Assembly: GCF_018129405.1 (NCBI RefSeq) | Contig: NZ_JAFCLP010000006.1 | Span: forward strand, 248,001 to 312,000 | DNA: 64,000 bases | Source of the DNA: Bradyrhizobium iriomotense | Lineage (GTDB): Bacteria; Pseudomonadota; Alphaproteobacteria; Rhizobiales; Xanthobacteraceae | Direction of reading: 5' to 3' | Shown: piece by piece, positions 17,596-26,322 of the stretch | Position numbering within the stretch: the stretch's first letter is position 1 | How the letters are laid out: every line of letters begins with the position of its first letter | Translations under genes and position numbers: made by a program | Notes under the pieces: generated by a model | The model's input: only the letters and a program-made list of their open reading frames with translations | Database searches by the model: none | Told to the model about the DNA's origin: nothing

Positions 17596-19245
17596 TCACG
17601 CGGTAGCCGCCACGCCCTCCGCCACCGGCCGGAAGTTCGCAAAGTCCCAGTTGCGCCCCGGGGCCGCATCCAGCAGCGCCTTGGTGTAGGCCTCCTTCGG
17701 ATGCGTCAGCACTTCGGCGGCGGGGCCCTGTTCGACGACGCGGCCGTGCTGCATCACCACGACCTCGTCGCAGATTTGGGCTGCGACGCGCAAATCGTGG
17801 GTGATGAACAGGATGGCGATGCCGAGCCGCTTCTGGATCTCGTCGAGCAGTTCCAGCACCTGCGCCTGCACCGAGACGTCGAGCGCGGAGACCGCTTCGT
17901 CCGCGACCAGCACGTCCGGATCGAGCGCAAGCGCGCGGGCGATCGCGATGCGCTGGCGCTGGCCGCCGGAGAACTGGTGCGGATAGCGCGACACCGCATC
18001 GGCCGGCAGGCCGACGAGCTCGAGCAGCTCGCGGGCGCGCTTCATCGCGTCGGCATGTGAGATACCGTAGTTGATCGGGCCTTCCGCGATGCTCTCACCG
18101 ACGCTGACGCGCGGGTTGAGCGAGCGGTAGGGATCCTGGAACACGATCTGGATCTTCTGCCGGTGTGGCTGCAGCAGGCGGCGCGAGATGTCGGAGATTT
18201 CGCGGCCGGCGAGGCGCACGCCGCCGGAGGTCGGGTCGATCAGGCGGACGATGCAGCGCGCCACCGTCGATTTGCCCGAGCCGCTTTCGCCGACGATGCC
18301 GAGCGTGCGGCCCTTGCGCAGCGTCAGCGTAACCTTGTCGGCGGCGACGACCTCGCGGCCTTTGCCGAAGAACGCGCGTTCCTTGTAGACCTTGCTGAGG
18401 TCGTTGGCCTCCAGCACGACAGGCTCCCGGCTCTCCTCGCGCGGCGGCCGCGGCACCAGGCTCGGCACCGACGCCAGCAAATTGCGGGTGTACTCCATGG
18501 TCGGACTGCGCAGCACGGTCTCGAGCGGGCCGGTCTCGACGAGGCGGCCCTGCCGCATCACCGCGACGCGGTCGGCGATCTCGGCCACCACGCCCATGTC
18601 ATGCGTGATGAACAGCACCGCCGTGCCGTGATCGCGCTGGAGGTCGCGGATCAGGGTCAGGATCTGTTTCTGCGTGGTGACGTCGAGCGCGGTGGTCGGC
18701 TCGTCCGCGATCAGCAGCTTCGGCTCCAGCACCAGCGCCATCGCGATCATGATGCGCTGGCGCTGGCCGCCGGAGAGGCGGTGCGGGTAGGAGGCGAAGA
18801 TGCGCTCGACCTGAGGCAGGCGGACCTGCTCCATCATGTCGAGGATGCGCTTCTTGCGCGCCTTCGCGTCGAGATTGGTGTGCGCGCGCAGCACCTCGTC
18901 GATCTGGCGGCCGACCGGCACCACCGGATTGAGCGCGGTCATCGGCTCCTGGAAGATCATCGCCATCTGCGTCGCGCGGAGCTGGCGCAGGCGACGGTCG
19001 GTGGCGGTGAGCAGCTCTTCGCCGACCAGCTTGACGCTGCCGGAGGTCGGCACCAGCGTGCCCTTCGGCAGGAGGCCCATCGTGGTGAGCGAGGTCACCG
19101 ACTTGCCCGAGCCGCTTTCGCCGACGAGACAGAGCGTCTCGCGCTCGCGCACCTGGATCGAGATGCCGTCGATGATGTTGGCGCCCTTCGGCTTCTTGCC
19201 GATGGAGACGACGAGGTTGTTGATGTCGAGAACAGGGTTGGTCAT
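17596..19245 (-). CDS. Dipeptide/oligopeptide ABC transporter, fused ATP-binding protein
   Basis: 549-residue fusion of two ABC ATPase domains (DppD plus DppF type, as in GsiA). Walker A loops are GESGSGKSV at residues 42-50 and GESGSGKST near residue 320. Both halves carry the LSGGQRQRI/FSGGQRQRI signature and Walker B with LIADEPTTALD and LVADEAVSALD. It powers import through the two permeases encoded just upstream. A type B palindrome separates it from the DppC-like gene, but the same orientation supports one transcription unit. Confidence 0.95.
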   Translation of the reverse strand: MTNPVLDINNLVVSIGKKPKGANIIDGISIQVRERETLCLVGESGSGKSVTSLTTMGLLPKGTLVPTSGSVKLVGEELLTATDRRLRQLRATQMAMIFQEPMTALNPVVPVGRQIDEVLRAHTNLDAKARKKRILDMMEQVRLPQVERIFASYPHRLSGGQRQRIMIAMALVLEPKLLIADEPTTALDVTTQKQILTLIRDLQRDHGTAVLFITHDMGVVAEIADRVAVMRQGRLVETGPLETVLRSPTMEYTRNLLASVPSLVPRPPREESREPVVLEANDLSKVYKERAFFGKGREVVAADKVTLTLRKGRTLGIVGESGSGKSTVARCIVRLIDPTSGGVRLAGREISDISRRLLQPHRQKIQIVFQDPYRSLNPRVSVGESIAEGPINYGISHADAMKRARELLELVGLPADAVSRYPHQFSGGQRQRIAIARALALDPDVLVADEAVSALDVSVQAQVLELLDEIQKRLGIAILFITHDLRVAAQICDEVVVMQHGRVVEQGPAAEVLTHPKEAYTKALLDAAPGRNWDFANFRPVAEGVAATA

Positions 19246-19258
19246 CAGGTCTCTCCGT

Positions 19259-19344
19259 CGTCATTGCGAGGAGCGAAGCGACGAAGCAATCCAGAATCTT
19301 TCCGCGGAGGCAGACTGGATTGCTTCGCTTCGCTCGCAATGACG
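19259..19344. repeat. Dispersed palindromic element, type B
   Basis: Second type B copy. Left arm cgtcattgcgaggagcgaag and right arm tcgcttcgctcgcaatgacg are near-complementary, with CAATCCAGA and CTGGATTGC inside. It lies inside the Dpp operon between the DppC-like permease and the ATPase, where it could reduce or tune downstream expression. Confidence 0.85.
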
Positions 19345-19372
19345 GAACAAGGGGATGGGCCGGCGAAACAAA

Positions 19373-20260
19373 TCACTTCCCTTCCCGCTGCTTCATGCGG
19401 GGATCGAGGGCGTCACGGGCGGCGTCGCCGATCAGGTTGATGCTGAGGATGGCGATCGAGAGCAGCAGGCCCGGCCAGAAGATCAGCGAGGGCTTGATCT
19501 GGAAGTACTGGCGGCCCTCGGCCATGATGTTGCCCCAGGTCGGCGTCTCCGGCGAGATGCCGGCGCCGAGGAAGGAGAGGATCGCCTCGGTGAGGATCGC
19601 GGAGGCGCAGACATAGGTGCCCTGGACGATCAGCGGCGCGATCGTGTTCGGCATCAGATGCCGCCACATGATCTTCGGCAAGGACGAGCCGACCGAGATC
19701 GCTGCCTCGACGTAAGGCTCCTCGCGGGCCGACAGCACGACCGAGCGGACCAGGCGCGCCACGCGCGGAATCTCAGGGATCGTGATCGCGATCAGCACGG
19801 TCCAGATGCTGGCGCCGGACAGCGACACCACCGCGATCGCGAGCAGGATGCTCGGCATCGCCATCAGGCCGTCCATGATGCGCATCATCACGGAATCGAC
19901 CAGCTTGAAGAAGCCGGAGACGAGGCCGATCGAAAGGCCGATGGCGATCGACAGGATCGCCGAGCCGATGCCGATCAGCAGCGAGATGCGGCCGCCATAG
20001 ATCACGCGTGACAAGAGGTCGCGTCCGTAAGCGTCGGTGCCGAGCAGGAATTGCGCCGAGGCCGGCTTCAATCGCTGCGACGGCGCGAGCTGGATCGGAT
20101 CATGCGGCGCGATCAGCGGCGCGAGGATCGAGATCACCACGATCAGCGCGAGCAGGAATGTCGCCGTCGCGATGATCGGCGTCGAGGTGAGGAATCCGAA
20201 GCGCGGCCGCAGCGGCGACGTGATCGGAATGGACGACTGGGGAAGGGTATCGACCGACAT
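19373..20260 (-). CDS. Dipeptide/oligopeptide ABC transporter permease, DppC-like
   Basis: 295-residue inner-membrane permease with about six transmembrane segments; the first is TATFLLALIVVISILAPLI. The N-terminal OppC-type region with LLGTDAYGRDLLSRVIYGGRIS is characteristic, and the EAA loop ISVGSSLPKIMWRHLMPNTI contacts the ATPase. It works with the DppB-like permease 18 bp upstream. Confidence 0.93.
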   Translation of the reverse strand: MSVDTLPQSSIPITSPLRPRFGFLTSTPIIATATFLLALIVVISILAPLIAPHDPIQLAPSQRLKPASAQFLLGTDAYGRDLLSRVIYGGRISLLIGIGSAILSIAIGLSIGLVSGFFKLVDSVMMRIMDGLMAMPSILLAIAVVSLSGASIWTVLIAITIPEIPRVARLVRSVVLSAREEPYVEAAISVGSSLPKIMWRHLMPNTIAPLIVQGTYVCASAILTEAILSFLGAGISPETPTWGNIMAEGRQYFQIKPSLIFWPGLLLSIAILSINLIGDAARDALDPRMKQREGK

Positions 20261-20278
20261 TTTGTTCTTGTCCTTGCC

Positions 20279-21220
20279 TCAGTACCGGATCCGGGGATCG
20301 AGCAGGGTGTAGGCGACGTCGATCAGAAGATTCACGACGACATAGATCAGCGACGTCAACAGGATCATGGCCTGGATCACCGGGTAGTCGCGCGCCAGCA
20401 CCGCATCGACGGTGAGGCGCCCGATGCCGGGGATGTTGAACACGCTCTCGGTGACGACGACGCCGGAGATCAGCAGCGCAAAGCCGGTGCCGATCACGGT
20501 GATCACGGGCACGGCGGCGTTGCGCAGCGCATGCCGCATCATGACGGCGACCTCGTTGATGCCTTTTGCGCGCGCGGTGCGGACATAGTCCTCACCGAGC
20601 ACGTCGAGCATCGCCGCGCGCGTCATGCGCGCGATCAATGCGATATAGATAAAGGACAGGGCGCAGGTCGGCAGGATCATGCGCTCGAAGAACGGACCGA
20701 AGCCGTTAAAGATGCTGCGGAAGCCCTGCACCGGCACCCAGCGCAAATCGATCGCGAAGACCTCGATCAGGACATAGCCGACCACGAACACCGGCACCGA
20801 GAAGCCGAGCACGGACAGACCCATCACGAAACGGTCGATCCAGGTGCCGTGCTTCCATGCGGCGATCACCCCCAAGGGAACTGCGACGATGACCGCGAGG
20901 ATGATGGTGCAAAGCGCGATCGAGATCGACGGCTCGACGCGCTGGCCGATCATCTTCATGACCGGCAGGTTGGAGATCAGCGAGGTTCCGAGGTCGCCGT
21001 GCAGCAGCTTGTTCACCCAGGTGATGAACTGCACGATCAGGGGCTCGTTGAGGCCGAGCGATTCGCGGATGCGCTCCAGCCGTTCCGGGGTCGCGTTGTC
21101 GCCGGCGAGGATCGCGGCGGGATCGCCCGGCGTCAGCCGCAACAGCAGGAACACGAACAGCGCGACGACGCCCATCACGGGCACCGCGGCCAGAACGCGG
21201 CGAATGAGATAACCTAGCAT
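20279..21220 (-). CDS. Dipeptide/oligopeptide ABC transporter permease, DppB-like
   Basis: 313-residue permease starting MLGYLIRRVLAAVPVMGVV, the standard DppB/OppB N-terminus, with LRLTPGDPAAILAGDNATPE as the first periplasmic loop and about six membrane segments. DYVRTARAKGINEVAVMMRHA is the EAA loop. It is the first gene of the permease-ATPase unit. The binding proteins are encoded 3.3 kb away on the opposite strand. Confidence 0.93.
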   Translation of the reverse strand: MLGYLIRRVLAAVPVMGVVALFVFLLLRLTPGDPAAILAGDNATPERLERIRESLGLNEPLIVQFITWVNKLLHGDLGTSLISNLPVMKMIGQRVEPSISIALCTIILAVIVAVPLGVIAAWKHGTWIDRFVMGLSVLGFSVPVFVVGYVLIEVFAIDLRWVPVQGFRSIFNGFGPFFERMILPTCALSFIYIALIARMTRAAMLDVLGEDYVRTARAKGINEVAVMMRHALRNAAVPVITVIGTGFALLISGVVVTESVFNIPGIGRLTVDAVLARDYPVIQAMILLTSLIYVVVNLLIDVAYTLLDPRIRY

Positions 21221-21401
21221 GCACCTATCTCCGGCTGCGGAACTTGTGGGGCCCTGGGGCGCCCGTGGATTCGATCGTGTCTATCATGCGCGCCTGTCGC
21301 TCGGGCTGGAAAGCCGGCCGGAGATGCCGGTCTTTCGGGGCAAATTGCGTGCCAAGGGCAGGGCGGTCGCAAGAGGCCGCCCCGCGCCCGATCGAAACCA
21401 C

Positions 21402-22703
21402 TCAGGATGCATGACGCAGCTCTCGCTCAACCCCAAGTGAAGGCACTGTCGGCGGCGCATTGAGCCCGCGCCAGCCGTCGATGGTCCCGGCGATCATCTG
21501 CGCGGTCGCGGCCGACAGGGTCCAGCCGAGATGGCCGTGGCCGGTGTTGAAGAACACGCCCGGTATCCTTCCTGCGCGCACCACCGGCATCATGTTCGGC
21601 ATCATCGGGCGCAGCCCGGCCCAGGGCACGACGCGCGATGTTTCGATGGCGGGGAAGTTGCTGCGGACCCAGTCGACCAGCGGCTGCACGCGGTCGGCGC
21701 GGATGTCGCGATTGAAGTCGTTGAACTCGGCCGTGCCGGCCACACGAAAACGATCTGCGCCGAGCCGGCTGGTGACGATCTTGGCGGCTTCGTCCAGCAG
21801 ACTCACGGTCGGTGTCGCGTTGCGGCTCTCGGCGGTGTCGAGCTGCACGGTGATCGAGTAGCCCTTCACGGGATAGACGTTGATGCGATCGTCGAGGAGG
21901 GCGGCGAAGTGGCGGCTGGCGACGCCGGCGCAGACCACGACACCGTCCGCCTTCAGCATGCCGCGCGCAGGCGCTGCGGCATCGCTTGCAGCAAGATCGG
22001 CCCAGCCGAGCACGAAGCCGCTGCCGGCGCGTGCGATTGAATCGATATCGGCTTCGTGGATGAAGGTCGCGCCACGCCGCTTGCAGGCGTTCGCAAGCCC
22101 GCGGGTGAACTTGTGGATATCGCCGGTCGCATCCGACGGCGTGTAGAAGCCGCCATAATACGTCTTGCGCAATGTCGGCTCGATCGCGCGGATCTCCTCC
22201 GGCGTCACCGGACGGCGATCGAGGCCGCCTTCCTGCAGCAGCGCATTGACGCGCAGGCCGGACTCAAAACCCGTCTTGTCGTGATAGATGTGGAGGATGC
22301 CGCGGCGTTCGAGATCGAAGTCGATGCCTTCGCGCGCCGCGATCTCGAACAGATACTTGCGGGCTTCGATCGCGAGCCGCGTGGTCTCGATGGTATTGGC
22401 GCGGTAGTTGCCGATGTTGGCGACGAACTCGCTCATCCACGAATATTTGTGCCAGTTCGGCCGCGGGTTCATCAGCAGCGGCGCGTCGCGCCGGAACATC
22501 CAGCGCAGGCCTTTCAGGATCGTCGCGGTGCTGTTCCACACTTCGGCATTGCTGGCGGAGAGCTGTCCGCCATTGGCGAACGATGTCTCCATCGCGGCGT
22601 AACGGTGCTTGTCGAGCACCGTCACCTCAAAGCCGCGTTCGAGCAGGGCATAGGCAGTCGTCACGCCGGTGATGCCGGCGCCGATGATGGCGATATGGGT
22701 CAT
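21402..22703 (-). CDS. dadA: D-amino acid dehydrogenase (DadA-like FAD oxidoreductase)
   Basis: 433-residue FAD-dependent amine dehydrogenase of the DAO family. The dinucleotide-binding motif GAGITGVTTAYALLERG is at residues 8-24; FANGGQLSASNAEVWN and the C-terminal PWAGLRPMMPNMMPVV and GHGHLGWTLSAATAQ blocks are typical of DadA. It oxidises D-amino acids, or possibly glycine and other small amino acids, to 2-oxo acids, passing electrons to the respiratory chain. The upstream leader carries a tandem glycine riboswitch, so glycine probably controls expression. It neighbours the Dpp transporter and peptidases. Confidence 0.9.
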   Translation of the reverse strand: MTHIAIIGAGITGVTTAYALLERGFEVTVLDKHRYAAMETSFANGGQLSASNAEVWNSTATILKGLRWMFRRDAPLLMNPRPNWHKYSWMSEFVANIGNYRANTIETTRLAIEARKYLFEIAAREGIDFDLERRGILHIYHDKTGFESGLRVNALLQEGGLDRRPVTPEEIRAIEPTLRKTYYGGFYTPSDATGDIHKFTRGLANACKRRGATFIHEADIDSIARAGSGFVLGWADLAASDAAAPARGMLKADGVVVCAGVASRHFAALLDDRINVYPVKGYSITVQLDTAESRNATPTVSLLDEAAKIVTSRLGADRFRVAGTAEFNDFNRDIRADRVQPLVDWVRSNFPAIETSRVVPWAGLRPMMPNMMPVVRAGRIPGVFFNTGHGHLGWTLSAATAQMIAGTIDGWRGLNAPPTVPSLGVERELRHAS

Positions 22704-22767
22704 GGCAGGTTTCGGGGCTCCCGTGAGTTAGGATAGGCCGACCGCCGGCCAAAGGCCGTTGGCGGCG

Positions 22768-22976
22768 CCCCATCTGTCACGGTACCTGAGAGCTTGATCC
22801 GCTGCGGATCCTGCAACGGACTATCCCCTTCGGTGGACGTCACGATTGCCTGAAATCGCGCCGCCTCTCTCCAGATCGTCCTGACGATACGGTCCTTTTG
22901 CCTGAGAGTTTCCGGGGCGGTTGCTCCGTCGGCGCCGCAACGAAAGCTGAAAACCTTCGTTGCGATCTCTCCCGCA
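22768..22976 (-). promoter_or_regulatory. Tandem glycine riboswitch
   Basis: On the minus strand two glycine aptamers follow each other. The first runs about 22973 to 22873 (GGGAGAGATCGCAACG ... AAACTCTCAGGCAAAAGGACC). The second runs about 22868 to 22768 (TGGAGAGAGGCGGCGCG ... CACCGAAGGGGATAG ... AGCTCTCAGGTACCGTGACAG). The GGAGAG, CCGAAGGGG and CTCTCAGG segments are the conserved core. The leader ends in a GC-rich hairpin (CCGCCAACGGCC/GGCCGGCGG, about 22740-22766) without a U-tract, then the dadA start at 22703, so translational or Rho-type control is possible. Whether it turns dadA on or off cannot be read from the sequence; most glycine riboswitches are on-switches. Confidence 0.93.
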
Positions 22977-23077
22977 TCGTCGCGTGGACGATCGAGCAGT
23001 ACGATACGCCTCATTTTTAGACAAGGCTAAATTTAGACCGCGACTGCCAACGCATTGTGCAGTGCGAAGCTGTCGCA

Positions 23078-23157
23078 GTCATTCCGGGGCGCGCGTAGCG
23101 CGAACCCGGAATCTCGAGATTCCGGGTTCGCGTCTTTCGACGCGCCCCGGAATGACG
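23078..23157. repeat. Dispersed palindromic element, type A
   Basis: Arms gtcattccggggcgcgcgta and cgcgccccggaatgacgg with the CCGGAATCTCGAGATTCCGG core. It lies just downstream of the M20 peptidase stop codon and upstream of the riboswitch promoter region. Confidence 0.85.
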
Positions 23158-23166
23158 GGTTGCTTG

Positions 23167-24297
23167 TCACTCCAGCGTCGCCAGCAACCCCGCCATCAAG
23201 CGCCCACGTTCGACGAGGCTATCGACCTCGATGAACTCCTCGAGTGTGTGGCCGTTGCCGCCGCGTACACCGAGGCCGTCGAGAGTCGGGATGCCCATCG
23301 CGCCGGTGAAATTGCCGTCGGAGCCGCCGCCGGAGCTCGCATGCGGTAATTCCGCGCCGAGGGATTTGGCGATGCCGCGCGCCTTTTCATACAGCGCCAT
23401 GGTGCCGGCATCCGGCTCCCAGACCGGCCGCGTCACGCCGCGCGTGACCTTGAAGGTGACGTCGTTGTTGGTGCCGGACAGTGCCAGCATCCGCTCGACG
23501 CCGCGGTCGAGATCGGCCTGCCGCTTGGCCATCGACAGCGCCTCGCCGGTCGCGGTCGTCGCAACGCAATTGACCCACTGGCCGCCATGCACGACGCCGA
23601 CCGAGAAGGTGCAGTCCTCCGTCGTCATCGCGTCGATCGCGAGAATCTGCCGCGCCATTTCGCGGATCGCCGAACGTCCCGCCGACAGCGTCGCGCCGGC
23701 GTGGCTCGGCCGTCCCGTCGCCTCGAGATTGAAGCGTGCGATGGCGTAACGTCCGGTGGTGACGCCGTTGTCGGCGCGGCCGGGCTCGGGCACCAGCACA
23801 TATTTGTTGCGTGCGGCTTCCGCCTCGATGATGTCGCGCGTCGAAGGCGTGCCGACTTCCTCGTCCGGCGTGAACAGCACGGTGATCGGCAGCGGCGTCG
23901 TGAACGAGGCGCGCGCCAGCTGCCGGATCGCTTCCAGCGAGAGATAGTTGCCGCCTTTCATGTCGTAGATGCCGGGGCCGTAGCACTTGTTGCCCTCGCG
24001 CCGCCATTTCAGCTTCTCGATGGTGCCGACCGGGTGGACGGTATCCATGTGGCCGGCGATCAGGATTCCCGGCTCGCCCTGTTTCGGATGCGGAAAGCGC
24101 GCGCGGATCACGCCGCCAAAGCCCTGACGGCCGGCGATGCGCTCGATCGTCGCACCCATGATCGCCATATCCCGCGCGGCGATATCGAGCATGCGGTTCA
24201 CCGCGTTCGCGTCCCAGGTCGGGCTTTCGCATTCCACCCAGGTGCGAAGGCCCTCGAGCATGGTCTCGGAATCGAAGGGAAGATTGGCTGGATTCAT
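23167..24297 (-). CDS. M20 family metallopeptidase (carboxypeptidase G2-like)
   Basis: 376-residue zinc peptidase of the M20A glutamate-carboxypeptidase type. Metal-binding blocks are GHMDTVHPVGT (His, Asp), FTPDEEVGTPSTRDI (catalytic Glu followed by a ligand Glu) and SGGGSDGNFTGAMGIPTLDGLG. The dimerisation domain lies in the middle. The ATG at 24297 (MNPANLPFDSETML) is chosen because the longer frame to 24480 has non-conserved, Arg-rich sequence. It is transcribed divergently from the first peptide-binding protein gene with a 270 bp shared upstream region, in keeping with a role in hydrolysing imported peptides or acylated amino acids. Confidence 0.9.
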   Translation of the reverse strand: MNPANLPFDSETMLEGLRTWVECESPTWDANAVNRMLDIAARDMAIMGATIERIAGRQGFGGVIRARFPHPKQGEPGILIAGHMDTVHPVGTIEKLKWRREGNKCYGPGIYDMKGGNYLSLEAIRQLARASFTTPLPITVLFTPDEEVGTPSTRDIIEAEAARNKYVLVPEPGRADNGVTTGRYAIARFNLEATGRPSHAGATLSAGRSAIREMARQILAIDAMTTEDCTFSVGVVHGGQWVNCVATTATGEALSMAKRQADLDRGVERMLALSGTNNDVTFKVTRGVTRPVWEPDAGTMALYEKARGIAKSLGAELPHASSGGGSDGNFTGAMGIPTLDGLGVRGGNGHTLEEFIEVDSLVERGRLMAGLLATLE

Positions 24298-24567
24298 CTC
24301 AATGTCTCTCAAGCTGCGAAAGATGGAACGCGCATTGCATCGGCGCGGGGCAGGACAAGCGGAGAGCGTTGTAGAGCTAAACCGATCTTTGTGGAGCCCG
24401 TGCGCGCGCCGCGAGGGCTTGCGACGAAACCGGATTGACGCGCTCAACACTGTCTGCAAGTCTCGAAAAGATAAAGGCATTGCATGAGGTTAGTTCGCCC
24501 AAGGAACGAACCGGATGCTCAATCAATAACCTGCCTTTGAACAGTTTCACGTCAGGAGAAACTTTTT

Positions 24568-26175
24568 ATGTCCAACTTCATGCGCCGGGGGCCTCGCGCG
24601 TTCGCCTCCAAACTTGCGCTGTCGGTCGTCGCGCTTTCAACGGCGCTGGCCTCGCCAGTGCTTGCGGCCGGCAAGACTCTCACCGCGGTGATGCATTCCG
24701 ACCTGCGCATCATCGATCCCATTTTCACCACGGCCTACATCACGCGTGACCATGGCTACATGGTCTACGACACGCTGGTGGCCCCCGATTCGAGCTTCAA
24801 GATCCAGCCGCAGATGGCGGACTGGAAGATCTCCGACGACAAGCTCACCTACACCTTCACGCTGCGCGACGGCCTGAAGTGGCATGACGGCGCGCCCGTG
24901 ACGGCGGAAGACTGCGTCGCCTCGCTCAAGCGCTGGGCCGCGGTCGACGGCATGGGCCAGAAGCTCATGGACTTCACGGCGAGCATCGAGGCGACCGACG
25001 CCAAGACCATCACGCTGAAGCTGAAGGAGCCCTACGGCCTCGTCCTCGACTCCATCGGCAAGCCGTCCTCGCGCGTCGCCTTCATGATGCCGAAGCGTCT
25101 CGCCGAGACGCCGCCGGACAAGCAGATCCCCGAGCAGATCGGCTCGGGTCCCTTCAAGTTCGTGCAGGGCGAATTCCAGCCGGGCGTGAAGGCGGTCTAC
25201 GTCAAGAACACCGATTACGTGCCGCGCAAGGAGCCGGCGAGCTGGACCTCCGGCGGCAAGGTGGTGAAGGTCGACCGCGTCGAGTGGATCACGATGCCGG
25301 ACTCGCAGACCGCGGTGAACGCGCTGCAGTCGGGCGACATCGACTTCATGGAAAACCTGCCGTATGACATGCTACCGGTGCTGGAAGCGAACAAGGAACT
25401 CACGATCGAGGTCCTGAACAAGTTCGGCTATCAGACGCTCGGCCGGATGAACTTCCTTTATCCGCCGTTCGACAACGTGAAAGTGCGACGTGCTGCCTTG
25501 CTGGCCATGAACCAGAAGGACGTGCTCGACGCGCTGGTCGGCAACGCCAAGTACCAGAAGATCTGCGGCGCGTTCTTCATCTGCGATACGCCGTTTGCGA
25601 CCGAGGTCGGCGCCGAGACGCTGGTTAAGGGCAATGGCATGGCGGAAGCCAAGAAGGCGCTGGCCGAATCCGGCTATGACGGCACTCCGCTGGTGATCAT
25701 GGCGCCGGGCGACGTCACGACGCTGAAGGCGCAGCCGATCGTCGCGGCCCAGCTGCTGCGCGAGGCCGGCTTCAAGGTCGACTTGCAAGCGACCGACTGG
25801 CAGACCGTGGTGAGCCGCCGTGCCAGCCAGAAGCCGCCGAAGGAGGGCGGCTGGAACATGTTCTTCACCAACTGGGTCGCGCCCGACGTGTCCAACCCGA
25901 TCGCCAACCTCTCGATCGGCGGCCAGGGCAAGAAGGGCTGGTTCGGCTGGGCGGAAGACGCCAAGATCGAGCAGCTCAAGGAGGCCTTCGTCCGCGCGTC
26001 CTCGATCGACGAGCAGAAGAAGATCGCAGCCGACATTCAAAAGGAAGCCTATGAGCAGGTGATCTACATCCCGCTCGGGCAGTACCTGCTGCCGAGCGGC
26101 TGGCGCAAATCGCTCGCAGGCGTGCTCGACGGCCCCGCGACGCCGCTGTTCTGGAACGTCGACAAGTCGGAGTAA
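24568..26175 (+). CDS. Peptide ABC transporter substrate-binding protein (family 5), copy 1
   Basis: 535-residue periplasmic solute-binding protein of the DppA/OppA family. The signal peptide covers about residues 1-34 (hydrophobic core LALSVVALSTALASPVLAAG). Family blocks include TFTLRDGLKWHDGAPVTAEDCVASLKRW and DKQIPEQIGSGPFKFV. AGGAGAAAC precedes the ATG at 24568. It should feed the Dpp permeases encoded on the other strand. It is closely related along its whole length to the next gene; the clearest divergence is around residues 268-295 (FMENLPYDMLPVLEANKELT), suggesting a different ligand preference. Confidence 0.95.
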   Translation: MSNFMRRGPRAFASKLALSVVALSTALASPVLAAGKTLTAVMHSDLRIIDPIFTTAYITRDHGYMVYDTLVAPDSSFKIQPQMADWKISDDKLTYTFTLRDGLKWHDGAPVTAEDCVASLKRWAAVDGMGQKLMDFTASIEATDAKTITLKLKEPYGLVLDSIGKPSSRVAFMMPKRLAETPPDKQIPEQIGSGPFKFVQGEFQPGVKAVYVKNTDYVPRKEPASWTSGGKVVKVDRVEWITMPDSQTAVNALQSGDIDFMENLPYDMLPVLEANKELTIEVLNKFGYQTLGRMNFLYPPFDNVKVRRAALLAMNQKDVLDALVGNAKYQKICGAFFICDTPFATEVGAETLVKGNGMAEAKKALAESGYDGTPLVIMAPGDVTTLKAQPIVAAQLLREAGFKVDLQATDWQTVVSRRASQKPPKEGGWNMFFTNWVAPDVSNPIANLSIGGQGKKGWFGWAEDAKIEQLKEAFVRASSIDEQKKIAADIQKEAYEQVIYIPLGQYLLPSGWRKSLAGVLDGPATPLFWNVDKSE

Positions 26176-26231
26176 GACCAAGTCCAGTTGAGGAAAGGCG
26201 CATCGTGCGCCTTTCGGCTCGACCATCGCGC

Positions 26232-26255
26232 GGCGCCGCTGTCATCAGCGGCGCC
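26232..26255 (+). terminator. Duplicated terminator hairpin that has lost its U-tract
   Basis: GGCGCCGCTG-TCAT-CAGCGGCGCC is a perfect 10 bp stem with a 4-base loop, 57 bp after the first binding-protein gene. The same hairpin with the same flanks follows the second copy at 27973, where a T-rich tract comes next. Here the tract is missing and 12-bp repeats follow, so read-through into the second gene is expected. Confidence 0.7.
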
Positions 26256-26262
26256 GCTTGCC

Positions 26263-26322
26263 GGGAGAACTGCCAGGAAAACTGCCAAGAAAACTGCCAA
26301 CAGAACTGCCAGGAGAACATCG
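26263..26322 (+). repeat. Tandem 12-bp repeats carrying Shine-Dalgarno-like cores
   Basis: Five consecutive 12-mers: gggagaactgcc, aggaaaactgcc, aagaaaactgcc, aacagaactgcc and aggagaacatcg. They end exactly at the ATG of the second binding-protein gene. The last unit supplies AGGAG 7 bases before the ATG. The array is absent upstream of copy 1. Confidence 0.85.

Noticed and set aside
22700-23014. Minus-strand open frame of 104 codons in the dadA leader
   Set aside because: It covers the tandem glycine aptamers and has no sensible protein sequence.
24435-24470. Promoter TTGACG-17-AAGTCT upstream of the first binding protein
   Set aside because: The -35 is good but the -10 is poor, so it is not reported as a feature.
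26263-26322. CRISPR-like short tandem repeats
   Set aside because: 12-bp units without spacers directly before a start codon; not a CRISPR array.
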